Below are positions 11,501-40,240 of a stretch of DNA of 64,000 nt, in pieces. Position 1 is the first letter of the stretch. Each line of letters opens with the position of its first letter. Source of the DNA: Atherinomorus stipes (lineage: Eukaryota; Chordata; Actinopteri; Atheriniformes; Atherinidae); the NCBI GenBank assembly GCA_023101725.1, contig JALJCO010003053.1, positions 682,001-746,000 on the forward strand. The letters are read 5' to 3'. The position numbers and the translations under genes are program-made. The notes beneath the pieces were generated by a model. It was not told the origin of the DNA. It did no database searches and was given only the letters and a program-made list of their open reading frames with translations.

Positions 11501-12565
11501 TTAATCACATCAGTGTATTATTAACTTTGAGTAAAATTTGTGGATGCAGGCGTTTTACCTGTTGGGCAACAACTGGGTGTATTTGCATCTCACGACTGGG
11601 TAAGTAAAACATTAGCGAACGCAATCCTAGTATGAAAGCCTGTCTTTCATCATGGCCACAGCATGCTTATCTAACATGTTCTATAAAATGTAATTCACTC
11701 CATGGTATAGTGGGGCAAGTGAGTACCGGCAGCTTTTCTCTTGCCTGGCCAATGATAAACCTACAAACAGTGGGTTGAGCTTAAATTATTAGACACACTC
11801 GTTATACTTGAGTTTTAAAATGACACTTTTTTTCTCCCAAAGTTAAGTTAATAAGTGAGTCTGGCATGGAGAAGAACATAATGGCAGTCATAATGCATGG
11901 GTGGAGTTCTGTGAGAGGCTAGGCAGAAGTGGGATGGGTGTTGTATCCATAGTTACCGTCTCCAGCCTGTCATTGGTGCCACAGCCCCTTTCAGAGGATG
12001 CTTGAAGGTTATTATCACAGCCACTGGCCATGTCACCATCAGAACCAGAGAGATGAGGATGGCTCGAAGAGGGACCAGGAAGATTCCCAACAGGACACAC
12101 TGTATGAAGAGGGGAGGGGACACACACACACACACACACACACTAAATCATAGCATACTGTCAACGACAGTATCAGCTGCACCCTAGCTAACGTCTCGCG
12201 TTCAAAGGGCAGAAATATGCACGATTCTAGAAATCCTCATCACTGGGCAGCTCTTTAGAAAACACACAACGGCTCTCATTGTTAGTGCTGCAAGCCGATT
12301 GTCAAAGCTGCTGGAGAAGATTATAGGCCTGGTTACACAGTGGCCTGTGTGTGTAGTCCCACACATATGAAACACTGTGAGTGCTGTGTTACCAAAAGCA
12401 ATGACCGTTCTATAAAAGCCTGCCCTTACCACTTAATTTAAACACCATACTCACTTTGATAATATCAGCTTTTGTCAGTTTGGTGTCTTGCACGAATGGG
12501 TTGATGACCGCTGGTAAGAGCAGAGATTGCTGCCTCGGCAAAGCGAACACTCGCTGCGGCGGCAT
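3052..12565 (-). CDS. lpcat2: lysophosphatidylcholine acyltransferase 2 (lyso-PAF acetyltransferase)
   Basis: Fourteen coding exons, 5' to 3': 12455-12565, 11957-12099, 9314-9531, 8251-8363, 7920-7980, 7341-7399, 6899-6933, 6667-6721, 6361-6443, 5620-5745, 5363-5516, 4706-4804, 3799-3940, 3052-3230. All introns are GT-AG and the sum is 1578 nt (525 residues; human 544). The family acylates lysophosphatidylcholine and acetylates lyso-PAF at the ER and lipid droplets, in a calcium-responsive way. Visible in order: a membrane segment (about residues 38-66), acyltransferase motif I PHSTFFD (H127, D132), motif III EGTC (201-204), EF-hand loops at 385-396, 422-433 and 457-468, and a C-terminal KKDD that fits a KKXX ER-retrieval signal. 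The TSDKKDD ending and three EF-hand loops favour LPCAT2 over LPCAT1. The start is the first ATG of exon 1. No frameshift or internal stop. The unusual point is the intact third EF-hand. Confidence 0.95.
3320..3698. mobile_element. hAT-type MITE in lpcat2 intron 13
   Basis: The 379-bp element starts TAGGGATGTAA and ends TTACATTCCCA, giving an imperfect 11-bp terminal inverted repeat with two mismatches. It is flanked by a perfect 8-bp direct repeat, ACTGCACA, at 3312-3319 and 3699-3706. An 8-bp duplication is the hAT signature. There is no coding capacity, so it is a non-autonomous copy. The intron keeps normal splice sites on either side. Confidence 0.8.
3941..4705 (-). other. lpcat2: lpcat2 intron 12
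   Basis: Gene-free intron with GT-AG ends, AT-rich, containing A and T homopolymer runs around 4308 and 4376. I see no transposon ends or exon-like block in it. Neighbouring intron 11 (4805-5362) is likewise featureless. Confidence 0.7.
5882..6171. mobile_element. TTAA-site MITE (piggyBac-like) in lpcat2 intron 9
   Basis: The ends are TTAAAGAAGAACTCAGTAAC on the left and the inverted AGTTACTAAGTTCTGCTTTAA on the right, about 23 bp with few mismatches. TTAA sits at both outer edges (5882-5885 and 6168-6171), as piggyBac-type insertion produces. It is about 290 bp with no transposase. The interior is more CpG-rich than the flanking intron, which suggests a fairly recent insertion. Confidence 0.65.
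7112..7180 (+). repeat. Fish retroelement-tail-like fragment
   Basis: The segment GTACAGCACTGTGGTCAG, then GTTTTTAAATGAGGAATGAA and an AATGAATAAATAAA tail, resembles the 3' end of a widespread fish interspersed repeat. It lies in lpcat2 intron 6. Family unassigned; recognition is from memory. Confidence 0.35.
7920..9531 (-). CDS. lpcat2: lpcat2 exons 3-5: acyltransferase catalytic motifs
   Basis: Exon 3 (9314-9531) carries the HxxxxD catalytic motif as PHSTFFD and the AGLPS block. Exon 4 (8251-8363) encodes RFVRCLQPVLVSRKDPDSRK; an internal CTGCAG 20 nt downstream looks like an acceptor but would break the frame with exon 3. Exon 5 (7920-7980) carries FPEGTCTNRSCL, the EGTC motif involved in acceptor binding. 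All residues expected for activity in this AGPAT/PlsC family are present. Confidence 0.9.
8535..9074. mobile_element. 540-bp A-rich MITE built of degenerate AACTAAAAC units
   Basis: The left end is GCAAGGTTATTATAGTTAAC and the right end is ACTATTATAACCTTGC, a terminal inverted repeat of about 16 bp with one or two mismatches. A perfect 6-bp direct repeat, ACTGAG, flanks the element at 8529-8534 and 9075-9080. Both inner flanks consist of degenerate tandem units such as AACTAAAACTAA, enclosing a non-repetitive core near 8700-8870. It lies in lpcat2 intron 3. There is no coding capacity. Superfamily not assigned; similar sequences are common in fish. Confidence 0.7.
9532..11956 (-). other. lpcat2: lpcat2 intron 2, with a retroelement-like tail
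   Basis: The largest lpcat2 intron (2.4 kb). From about 10560 to 10897 it is T-rich and ends in a TG repeat followed by AAGCTGCTGAAAACTGCATT and a GATAAAGT tail. This resembles the degenerate 3' end of a fish non-LTR element. The rest shows no exon-like block; the small frames near 9615 and 11135 have no recognisable product. Confidence 0.5.
10813..10831. repeat. (TG)n microsatellite
   Basis: Short perfect TG run followed by interrupted TG units, within lpcat2 intron 2. Confidence 0.9.
11957..12565 (-). CDS. lpcat2: lpcat2 exons 1-2: N-terminus and membrane segment
   Basis: Exon 1 (12455-12565) starts MPPQRVFALP and ends at a codon boundary before GTGAGT. Exon 2 (11957-12099) follows acceptor CATACAG. 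It encodes a long hydrophobic run beginning CVLLGIFLVPL and then the conserved PMTGWRR junction. This segment anchors the enzyme in the ER membrane, as in the family. Exon 2 is 143 nt, so skipping it would break the frame. Intron 1 carries a TG repeat close to the exon 2 acceptor. Confidence 0.9.
12121..12143. repeat. (CA)n microsatellite beside the lpcat2 exon 2 acceptor
   Basis: A perfect CA run of about 23 nt on the plus strand, so (TG)11 in the transcript. It ends about 21 nt before the exon 2 acceptor, in or next to the polypyrimidine tract (CCCCTCCCCTCTTCATACAG). Its length is likely variable between individuals. Confidence 0.95.
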
Positions 12566-12800
12566 TGCTGTCCGGTCCACGAAGAAACAGGCAAATGTTG
12601 CAGTCGCCGCGCCGTTATGTTATCATTTCACTTCCTCAAATTGGGGGGGGGACCTGTTCTCATTTCCTCACTATACGGCAACCTATGAAATTCGGCACAC
12701 CACACAAACACACACGACCAGAGAGACCGGAACCGCAATGGCCTGAAGCTCCACCTCCAACGTGGCTGTGGCGGCGTCCGGGTGTTTTCTGTTTTAGTCG
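12566..12800 (-). promoter_or_regulatory. lpcat2: lpcat2 5' UTR and CpG-rich promoter (inferred)
   Basis: The sequence just upstream of the lpcat2 ATG is clearly richer in GC and CpG than the surrounding AT-rich DNA, with several GCGGC and CGTCCG clusters near 12545-12785. No TATA box is obvious. A housekeeping-like CpG promoter is the simplest reading; the transcription start is not determined. Confidence 0.5.
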
Positions 12801-13113
12801 TCGGTAATTTATCATTTTCTGCTATCTGCCACCATGGTGAATGTCTACAAGTTTTGATGGTGTCATATTATTATTATTATTTTTTTTTTTTAAACTTGCT
12901 TCTAGGGTTAGGGCTACATTTCAAATAAGATAACAGAAAGACTGTTAAAATGGTGTCATATGCAGTGTGCGAAGATGCCACTAATAAGAACGGATGAATA
13001 AAAGTGCGATACAAATTCAAACGTAAAAGTATTAGCTCGCAATAAGCTACGAATAGTGTTTTTAAGGGATTGAGGTCAAGCATTTATCATTATTTACAAG
13101 TACCTGCATATGT

Positions 13114-13128
13114 CCACGAGGTGGCGCA
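13114..13128 (+). promoter_or_regulatory. CTCF-like motif (13 of 15) between mmp2 and lpcat2
   Basis: The plus strand reads CCACGAGGTGGCGCA. It matches the CTCF consensus CCASYAGRKGGCRSY except at positions 5 and 15, and the AGGTGGCGC core is intact. It is forward-oriented and so points toward mmp2 and the reverse-oriented sites near 38 kb. Occupancy is inference. Confidence 0.45.
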
Positions 13129-14984
13129 GTTTTACAACAAATTTTCGTTGCCCCGCAACTGGCGTGTACTCTTCACATGACTATCGCTTGGACTTTTATA
13201 AATGCACTTTTATACTGTGTCAATCAAATTCATATAGGTTCTGTAGTTCTATTTACATACTAAATCATATTTTTACAGATGGCGTGTGTCAAAATATATT
13301 TTAACGGATTAGAAATCTCTCTCTGTCTGTCTCTCTTTCTATCTTTAGTTCGGAGCTCAAGCAACCCGCATTGACTTATGGTAAAGCATATTATTAAATT
13401 CAACTTCACATGGTAAATCATTGTTTATATTTGCCCTAAAACATTTGAAGTTTTCTTTGAAATATGTGTTTCTGCTCCTACCAAGTTCTCTCTTTCAGAG
13501 AGAGAGAGCCTCATTTAACCTTGTGACTATTGTGTATTCTGCTGATGCTGTATTGGATCCTTAAAAATAAGTGTGGTGTGAAGAAAAGAAGCAGTTCTGT
13601 ACAGAGGTATGTATGCAGAAGTGCAGCTGAAAGACCCAAGCTAATGAACTCCAAAAACATCCAACCACAGCTGCCTCATCCAACGCCCAACAGGCTGCAA
13701 CAAACCCAAGCCCACAGGATGACATGGAGCTGCTTATGGAATTAAGAGATATAATTACTGTTCTATTGATGAAAACAATATGAATTATAACAATAGTATG
13801 ATAATCATTAAAGTTATTGTTTTCATTGTCTATGTTATTCAAAATATGCATCTACTTGTTCCTCCCTCCCCCATTGTACTGTATATACTGTGTGTATACA
13901 GTAGGTGCATAGCTGGGGTTGGCTCTCAGGCAAAGACCAGTGGTTTTATGACTTTAAGTTGCCTCATTTTTGAAGGATGACCAAGAAGGATGTGTCTAAT
14001 TAGTTATGTTCTAAGTAGACAGATTTTCCTTTGAAATATAACCTAAAAGTATAATGTTTTTTCTTTATTTTCAGCTAATAAGAATATTTTTTCCTCCGGG
14101 ATAGCTACTAAAACAGTAGCATTCTTACTGGTTTTGTCTAAATTTATTGCAAGTACAGTACAGGAATGCAGACAGATGTGACAACCCTTAAAATGTAGAT
14201 ACTTATTTGGAAATAGCTTCCCAAAAATGTTAAATTGGGGTGCTAGATGGCATGAAGATACAGTAGGTGTCTGAGCTATTTTGTTCTCAGAGTGAGCAAG
14301 ACCCTGCAGTAAATCCCATTTAGCTGTGAGAATGAGCTGTTTGTTGACATTTTTCTGGCAAGAAGAAAATAGTTTTAGATTTGAGGACAGAAACTGCCAT
14401 CTAAAGAAAATGATAAATCTGATTCCCACTGGGAGTATGATAAACATTATCTGCATTACGTGATATCTTTTTCTAAATTTTAGAGAAATTTCTTTGAAGA
14501 TATAATATTAATAAACTGTGAGGTTGAAGGGGAAAGTCTGAGATTGGTGTTTAATCTTGATTAAATTCACGATTTGACCTGTAGATATTGAAAAAAAAGT
14601 GAATCATACTTAAAGGGAAATTAATCTGGTCTTTTCCCCCAACATTGGGGAGGCTTTTTGGGGGGGCATTTTTCCCTACTTGGTTTGATGTGCAGCAAAC
14701 TGAAACCACAACTTTACCATGTTTCTGGTCAGCCTGAAGTCTTTACATGTCCACACTAACCACAAACCTTTACACTTAAATTTGTTCTTACTGCCACATC
14801 TCAGCAACATTTAATTCAGGACATCAGCATTCTGCTTGCCGTGTTGTGTGAAAACTTCAGAAAACACAGGTGGACACCCACACCATCACATGAAGGAGAT
14901 GATAGTTTGTGAGACTCTGTGTAAGAGGGTTGTCAGCTGCACAGGAAAATCACAAGGGACTGAACTCTCATTATTTCACCTCAG

Positions 14985-15110
14985 ACATTCTGTAAGACTG
15001 CGTCATGGCATCTTCCAAAATACTCAGATGATACAGCAACTGTTGGTGATGCGCAGGAGACCAAGTACAGGGAATCAACTGCTTTTTGGTTTGGGGTGGG
15101 ATTTCTGGAG
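14985..15110 (+). mobile_element. Possible reverse-transcriptase fragment of a LINE
   Basis: In one plus frame the segment from about 15015 reads KYSDDTATVGDAQETKYRES. This is reminiscent of the catalytic Y-x-DD region of fish non-LTR reverse transcriptases. The frame is interrupted shortly after and no other RT motifs could be joined to it. It is a decayed fragment if real. A translated search against LINE reverse transcriptases would settle it. Confidence 0.3.
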
Positions 15111-15502
15111 GACCAGGAATAAGCTAGAACACTATTTTTTATCCTGGAAAAGGAGGTGATGGTGGTGAACAACAGATGTTCATATGGGCAACAGAGAGGA
15201 ACTGAGCTTTCACTATCGAGGACAGCATTATCAGTCATTAATTAAAAAGAAACTAAACAAAACAGGACACTTACTGTGTGTAGAGGGCTTGTCTGGAGCT
15301 GATTTTTAAAAGGGAGCTCAAATCTTTGTTGTGTTTACATTTTTTGGTTATACCTGTCTAATAAATATACAAATTCAAGCTTGTTAATAATTCTGACAAG
15401 CACATTTACTATTTGACTGATGAGTTCACAGGCTTGGTGGTAAAGGCTAATTCACCCACATCTGATCATGCAATGAATATGAAATTCTTTATATTAACCA
15501 TC

Positions 15503-15508
15503 TTTATT
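15503..15508 (-). terminator. Candidate mmp2 poly(A) signal (AATAAA)
   Basis: TTTATT on the plus strand reads AATAAA on the gene strand, about 1.04 kb past the mmp2 stop. A 3' UTR near 1 kb is usual for MMP2. Other hexamers closer to the stop were not evident. Confidence 0.45.
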
Positions 15509-16546
15509 GGTGACAGTAACAAAGTGCACAAGCATTAAAAACAACACATGACTATACTGTTAAAACCCAAGAAAGAAAATGTAATATATATATTTATATA
15601 TAAAAAAACATCAGTAAACAATACTACTGTTGTATTCTTGTCATTATTCCATCATAAAGCAAATCTATCCTCTACAGGTAACCTGTACCATTAACATGTA
15701 CCGTTACTGAAGGGCAATGCAACATGGAGTTGCCATGGTAATATCTGGTCTCCTTACAGTGCAGTTCCCTTGTATAGTCCAATACAAAGTGCTACCCAAA
15801 TGAAGAATAATGTGTGCTTGCAAATGCTACTTTCTGACATCCAGAAGATACGAAGTAGTCCTATCATAGTTACATAGATTATAAAATATACAGTATATAT
15901 GTAGGACTATATGCGAAAAACTATCTCTAAAAGCACCATTTTCGGTCACATTGTGCAATTTAATTTTTTCAAATGTATTGCACAACAATGAGAAAATTAA
16001 TCAAAATTGTTATATTTATAAAACTGTACTTTTTACAATGGACTTAGAAGAGAATCCATGGCCAACATGAATTCCCTCATAAGGTGGAAAACAGTCTTTC
16101 AGAATCAAATTTTTATAAACTGGTAATATCTAACAGTACCTAATAGCACTGCCTTGCAGTGCGGACATACCTGATGTCTTAATTCTTAAAAAAATGATTA
16201 AAAAAAAAAACAAAAAAACAAACAAAAAAAAAAAACAATAAAACTGGGGTACATATCTTTATAGATCTTCATCAACATTACAAAAGTCAAAATCACACAG
16301 AAATAAAGCAAATATCCAGTTGCATATGTTCACCCTGTGTAAAAGGTCGTGATGTGCCATTCCACAGGGCTGGAGACTGGTTATACGGGCTAGAGGGATA
16401 CATATCCCACTGAAGCGTGCTGAGTTGCCGGGATGAAACTAGCAACAGTGTGCACTGCGGCAACCTCAAGTTGTGTGCGGTACTGTGATGATGGCCTCGT
16501 GATGCGAGGCCATCATCACCAGGCTGAGAGCCATTTTGTTACAGGC
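15509..16546 (-). other. mmp2: mmp2 3' untranslated region (inferred)
   Basis: Non-coding DNA from the mmp2 stop to the candidate poly(A) signal. It contains a perfect 15-bp hairpin (16485-16519) close to the stop. It also has a long U-rich run in the transcript (16195-16243, mostly T with single G interruptions on the gene strand), the type bound by ELAV/HuR-like proteins. The extent is inferred. Confidence 0.5.
16485..16519. repeat. Perfect 15-bp inverted repeat (hairpin) in mmp2 3' UTR
   Basis: The arms GTGATGATGGCCTCG (16485-16499) and CGAGGCCATCATCAC (16505-16519) are exact reverse complements around a 5-nt loop, TGATG. The structure lies 28 nt beyond the mmp2 stop codon and would form a stable stem in the mRNA. 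Confidence 0.9.
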
Positions 16547-37362
<20,816 letters not shown>

Positions 37363-37700
37363 TTTTCTCTGCTTGTCTGAAGTGTGTTAACTACTGTTTG
37401 TTCTGAGTTGTGGTACTTTCAGCCCGTCAGCTTGTGTTGCTTCTGCTCCTCTGCAGGATTCCCCCCCTCTCTCCTCAACGGGACGTCCTGCACTTCAGCT
37501 CTATGAACTTTCTCAGTTCTGCTTGCTCGTGCACTTTCCCCCCCGAAAGTGCACGAGCTCTTTCTGCGCAGTCTCCAGTTTGAGAGCGAGGAGCGCAGTG
37601 ATGCGCTTCTGCTTAAATATTTCTCAATCTTCCTAGAAACACACAAAAAACAACCATTAAGTGGAAATCGTTGAAGTGAAGCAACTGGGAAATGATTCAT
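37363..37700 (-). promoter_or_regulatory. mmp2: mmp2 promoter and 5' UTR (inferred)
   Basis: Upstream of the mmp2 ATG at 37360-37362. On the gene strand an ATATTTAAGC motif at 37611-37620 could act as a weak TATA element, placing the start site roughly 30 bases downstream (near 37585). A perfect hairpin lies at 37525-37558. C/T-rich tracts near 37459-37475 are also present. Start site and elements are inferred, not measured. Confidence 0.45.
37525..37558. repeat. Perfect 14-bp inverted repeat with C6 loop upstream of mmp2
   Basis: The arms GCTCGTGCACTTTC (37525-37538) and GAAAGTGCACGAGC (37545-37558) are exact reverse complements around six Cs. It sits 163-196 bp upstream of the start codon, probably in the 5' UTR or core promoter. 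Confidence 0.92.
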
Positions 37701-38014
37701 TAGCTCATTAAATTGTTTTAAAATGATAATAGTTAAGCAAATTTAAATAGAAGAGGATGTAATGTTCGGCATCTTAACCCCACCCTTTAGTTATCTCTTT
37801 TGTCTGCATTTTCCCACGATAGGAAACTTTTCTCACCTTGCATTGAAAGTATCATCCTATTGTCTGCGAAATCAACATATATTATTCTTATTTAATTAGA
37901 CCAATTCTTGTTGACATACCAGGCACACAGTAGGCTATGTTTCTGCTGGAGAAACGCAGGGACACCCGACTGCAAGGTCCAGAGGTTAATAAAATAATCG
38001 GCTGGAAGTACTAT

Positions 38015-38029
38015 GTTGACATCTGGTGG
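38015..38029 (-). promoter_or_regulatory. CTCF-like motif (13 of 15), reverse orientation
   Basis: On the minus strand CCACCAGATGTCAAC matches CCASYAGRKGGCRSY at 13 of 15 positions, with one core G replaced. It lies about 390 bp from the perfect site at 38403-38417 and in the same orientation. Confidence 0.35.
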
Positions 38030-38402
38030 CGGGATGTGAAAACTGCCCTCAATCAAAGCTCAGAAGGCCAAAATACACAATTAAACTATTATAAATCACA
38101 ATGACTAGGGAGATTCCTGTTCTTTGCAAGCCTCATTTAATCTTGGAAACTCAGTACAAAAGAAAACCTGTAATGTAAAGCTTTCAGTGTTCATAAAAGA
38201 ACAGAAATCATTAAGAGACTTTTGCCAAATACTGTTTGTTTATGCTAAAACTTTGAGCTTTAGGATATTTATATGAACGGGCTTAAATATAACTCGACTA
38301 TGCCATGATTTATGATTTCTAAGCAGGGGATTAGGAAGCGTGTCAGTACCTGCACCTGCAGTTTGTCTCAGGTAGGCTACTGTGTTTGAAGTCACTGCAA
38401 GT

Positions 38403-38417
38403 GCTGCCCTCTGGTGG
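38403..38417 (-). promoter_or_regulatory. Perfect CTCF consensus upstream of mmp2
   Basis: On the minus strand CCACCAGAGGGCAGC matches CCASYAGRKGGCRSY at 15 of 15 positions. With eight fixed and seven two-fold positions, a chance perfect match in 64 kb on both strands is expected at roughly 0.015 under even base composition. It lies 1.04 kb upstream of the mmp2 start codon, between the gene and the gene-free region. Occupancy is inference. Confidence 0.6.
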
Positions 38418-39115
38418 TTGAATTACACGATGCACAACTGTCTTTTTTGAGGCCTACCGAGTTGCAGTCTAATGCATATGTGGACTTTATTGTAACACTC
38501 TTTGACATCTTTTTGTTTCCGCTTTAATGGTAGATAACTCTTAACAGAGAATAGCAAGAACTGAGAGCTTTTTTTCCCCCCATACAAAGAGATCTGACAG
38601 ATGGATTGCTCACAAACAGGATTTTGTGGTAAATCTAGCAAAGCAATTTCCCCTTCCTTTAGCCAGAGTACAGTTAATTTTTCATAGCTGGGGCTGCTGT
38701 TGGTGGCTGCAGAGCAAATTTAACATCCATTTGCCAACAATATCCAGGGCCTGTCACTTTGGAGCAGGAGCTTTATTTCATGCACTGATACATGCTGCCA
38801 TCTCCTCAAACTGACACACTCGCAGTGATCTCTCGCAGAGCAGGGGGAACAGAATGGCTACCTATTAAATGTACATGGGCCTGTCTCTCCAAATAGAAAA
38901 TGCTGAGATGTGAAAAGTTGAGCCACAGCTACAGTAATTGAACGCCTTTGTGCATATGAATGCAATTTTGCAGGAGAAGGAAGCATAAAGAGATTGGGAT
39001 GATAACATTTGATTTGCATGTAAATTGTTTTCATTTTGCTCCTGCTGAAGGTTTAAGCTCTCTCTAGGTTTAAGCACCTCACAAACGTGTGTATTTGATG
39101 AAATACTGATGCCTT

Positions 39116-39137
39116 AAAAAAAAAAAAAAAAAAAAAA
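39116..39137. repeat. 22-nt A homopolymer
   Basis: Uninterrupted A run. No retroelement body or target duplication was found next to it. Confidence 0.9.
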
Positions 39138-40230
39138 GCAAGTGTCTTGTTGCTGTTGATTGTGAGCGCATCTCTTGTATTTGTATTTGTTTGTGGCTGA
39201 GATGGCTGATTTAAACACAATTATGGTACTACAGTATGAAGTGCTTAACACTCTTACAGCTCACCTTTACTTCAAGACTGACACCACCGCAGGTAAATCA
39301 CACATGTAGCTTCCATTGCAAGTAATTTCTATCAAGAATTACCACAATAAATATGAATAATTGAACTATTTTCCATTTGCGTTCAAGAAAGCAACTTAGT
39401 GCTGTAATATGCCTGCTCTGGTCCTACACCACATAAGCTAATGTCATTAATTATGAGGGCGAGCGACTTGCTCCAGCATGCCACTGAGATTTCCTCTTGC
39501 GACTGGGAATGGGACATTCTGGACATGAAGGCCAGTCGTATCATGACTCTCCAGCTGGCTCTGGATCTCCGAGCCAACTGATTGACCCCCGTCCAGCTGA
39601 ACAGACCACAAACCTGGATGTCACTCTTTCCCTTTACCCTGGTCCTCTGGCTCTTGTGAGGACCCTGACAGATTCTCTGATGGGTCATCAAACCAAACTC
39701 CCTCAATGGCAGGCTCGCACCGAGGTCATGAATGACAAATATCACAGTCCTTCTGCTCTCCTCTCCTCTCACTCCAATGAGTTTGGGAGAACAGTGTGTG
39801 ATGCTCACGGCTGTTTTGTCCAGGTTACAGTTAGCTGGGGTGTGTCGTTAATACTGACATTGAGTGGTTTTGAATCAGTCTATTGGCATTGTTTGTTTTT
39901 ATTGCTTTGCAGGAGTAATTAAGCAATGGTTGCAGAGTAAATGAATCCAGCAACAGCCCTGTCAATAAATCTGCTTCAAGATAACTTAATTTGGCTAAGC
40001 ACTGTGTTACAGAATACTGTGACACATATTATATCACTCAGATTGAAACATTCTGATGATGAATTATTGAACATAAATCCATTATCTTGAACATATTTTA
40101 TTTATGAATGCACCAAGACACTGGAGGACTTTAACACTGCAGGGTAATTATTGTTCCACATTGTGTCACCACTCCTCTCTCGGATGCAACTGCCAGAGCA
40201 AACTGCAATGAATCAAAGAAGTGCGAGTTT

Positions 40231-40240
40231 TGATTGACAG
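40231..40240 (+). promoter_or_regulatory. PBX-MEIS/PREP consensus in a candidate enhancer
   Basis: TGATTGACAG is the full 10-bp PBX-MEIS/PREP composite site. The surrounding 40190-40400 is high-complexity and contains AATGAATCAAAG and homeodomain-like TAAT/ATTA cores. That makes it a reasonable enhancer candidate in the upstream desert. Conservation cannot be judged from one sequence. Confidence 0.4.

Larger units (their letters stand above)
12801..15484. other. Intergenic DNA between mmp2 and lpcat2
   Basis: About 2.7 kb of AT-rich sequence with no supported exon. A 137-codon minus frame at 14043-14456 has no recognisable domain and no exon signals. The region contains the CTCF-like site at 13114-13128, a short TCTC-rich stretch near 13316-13345, and a possible LINE fragment near 15000. 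Distal lpcat2 promoter elements could lie here. Confidence 0.6.

Noticed and set aside
14043..14456. 137-codon minus-strand open frame between mmp2 and lpcat2
   Set aside because: No recognisable domain, AT-rich composition, no convincing splice or start context. Best read as a chance frame or decayed repeat.
37419..37700. 93-codon minus frame just upstream of mmp2
   Set aside because: It lies in the promoter/5' UTR in a different frame from the mmp2 start and includes the hairpin; not a plausible extension.
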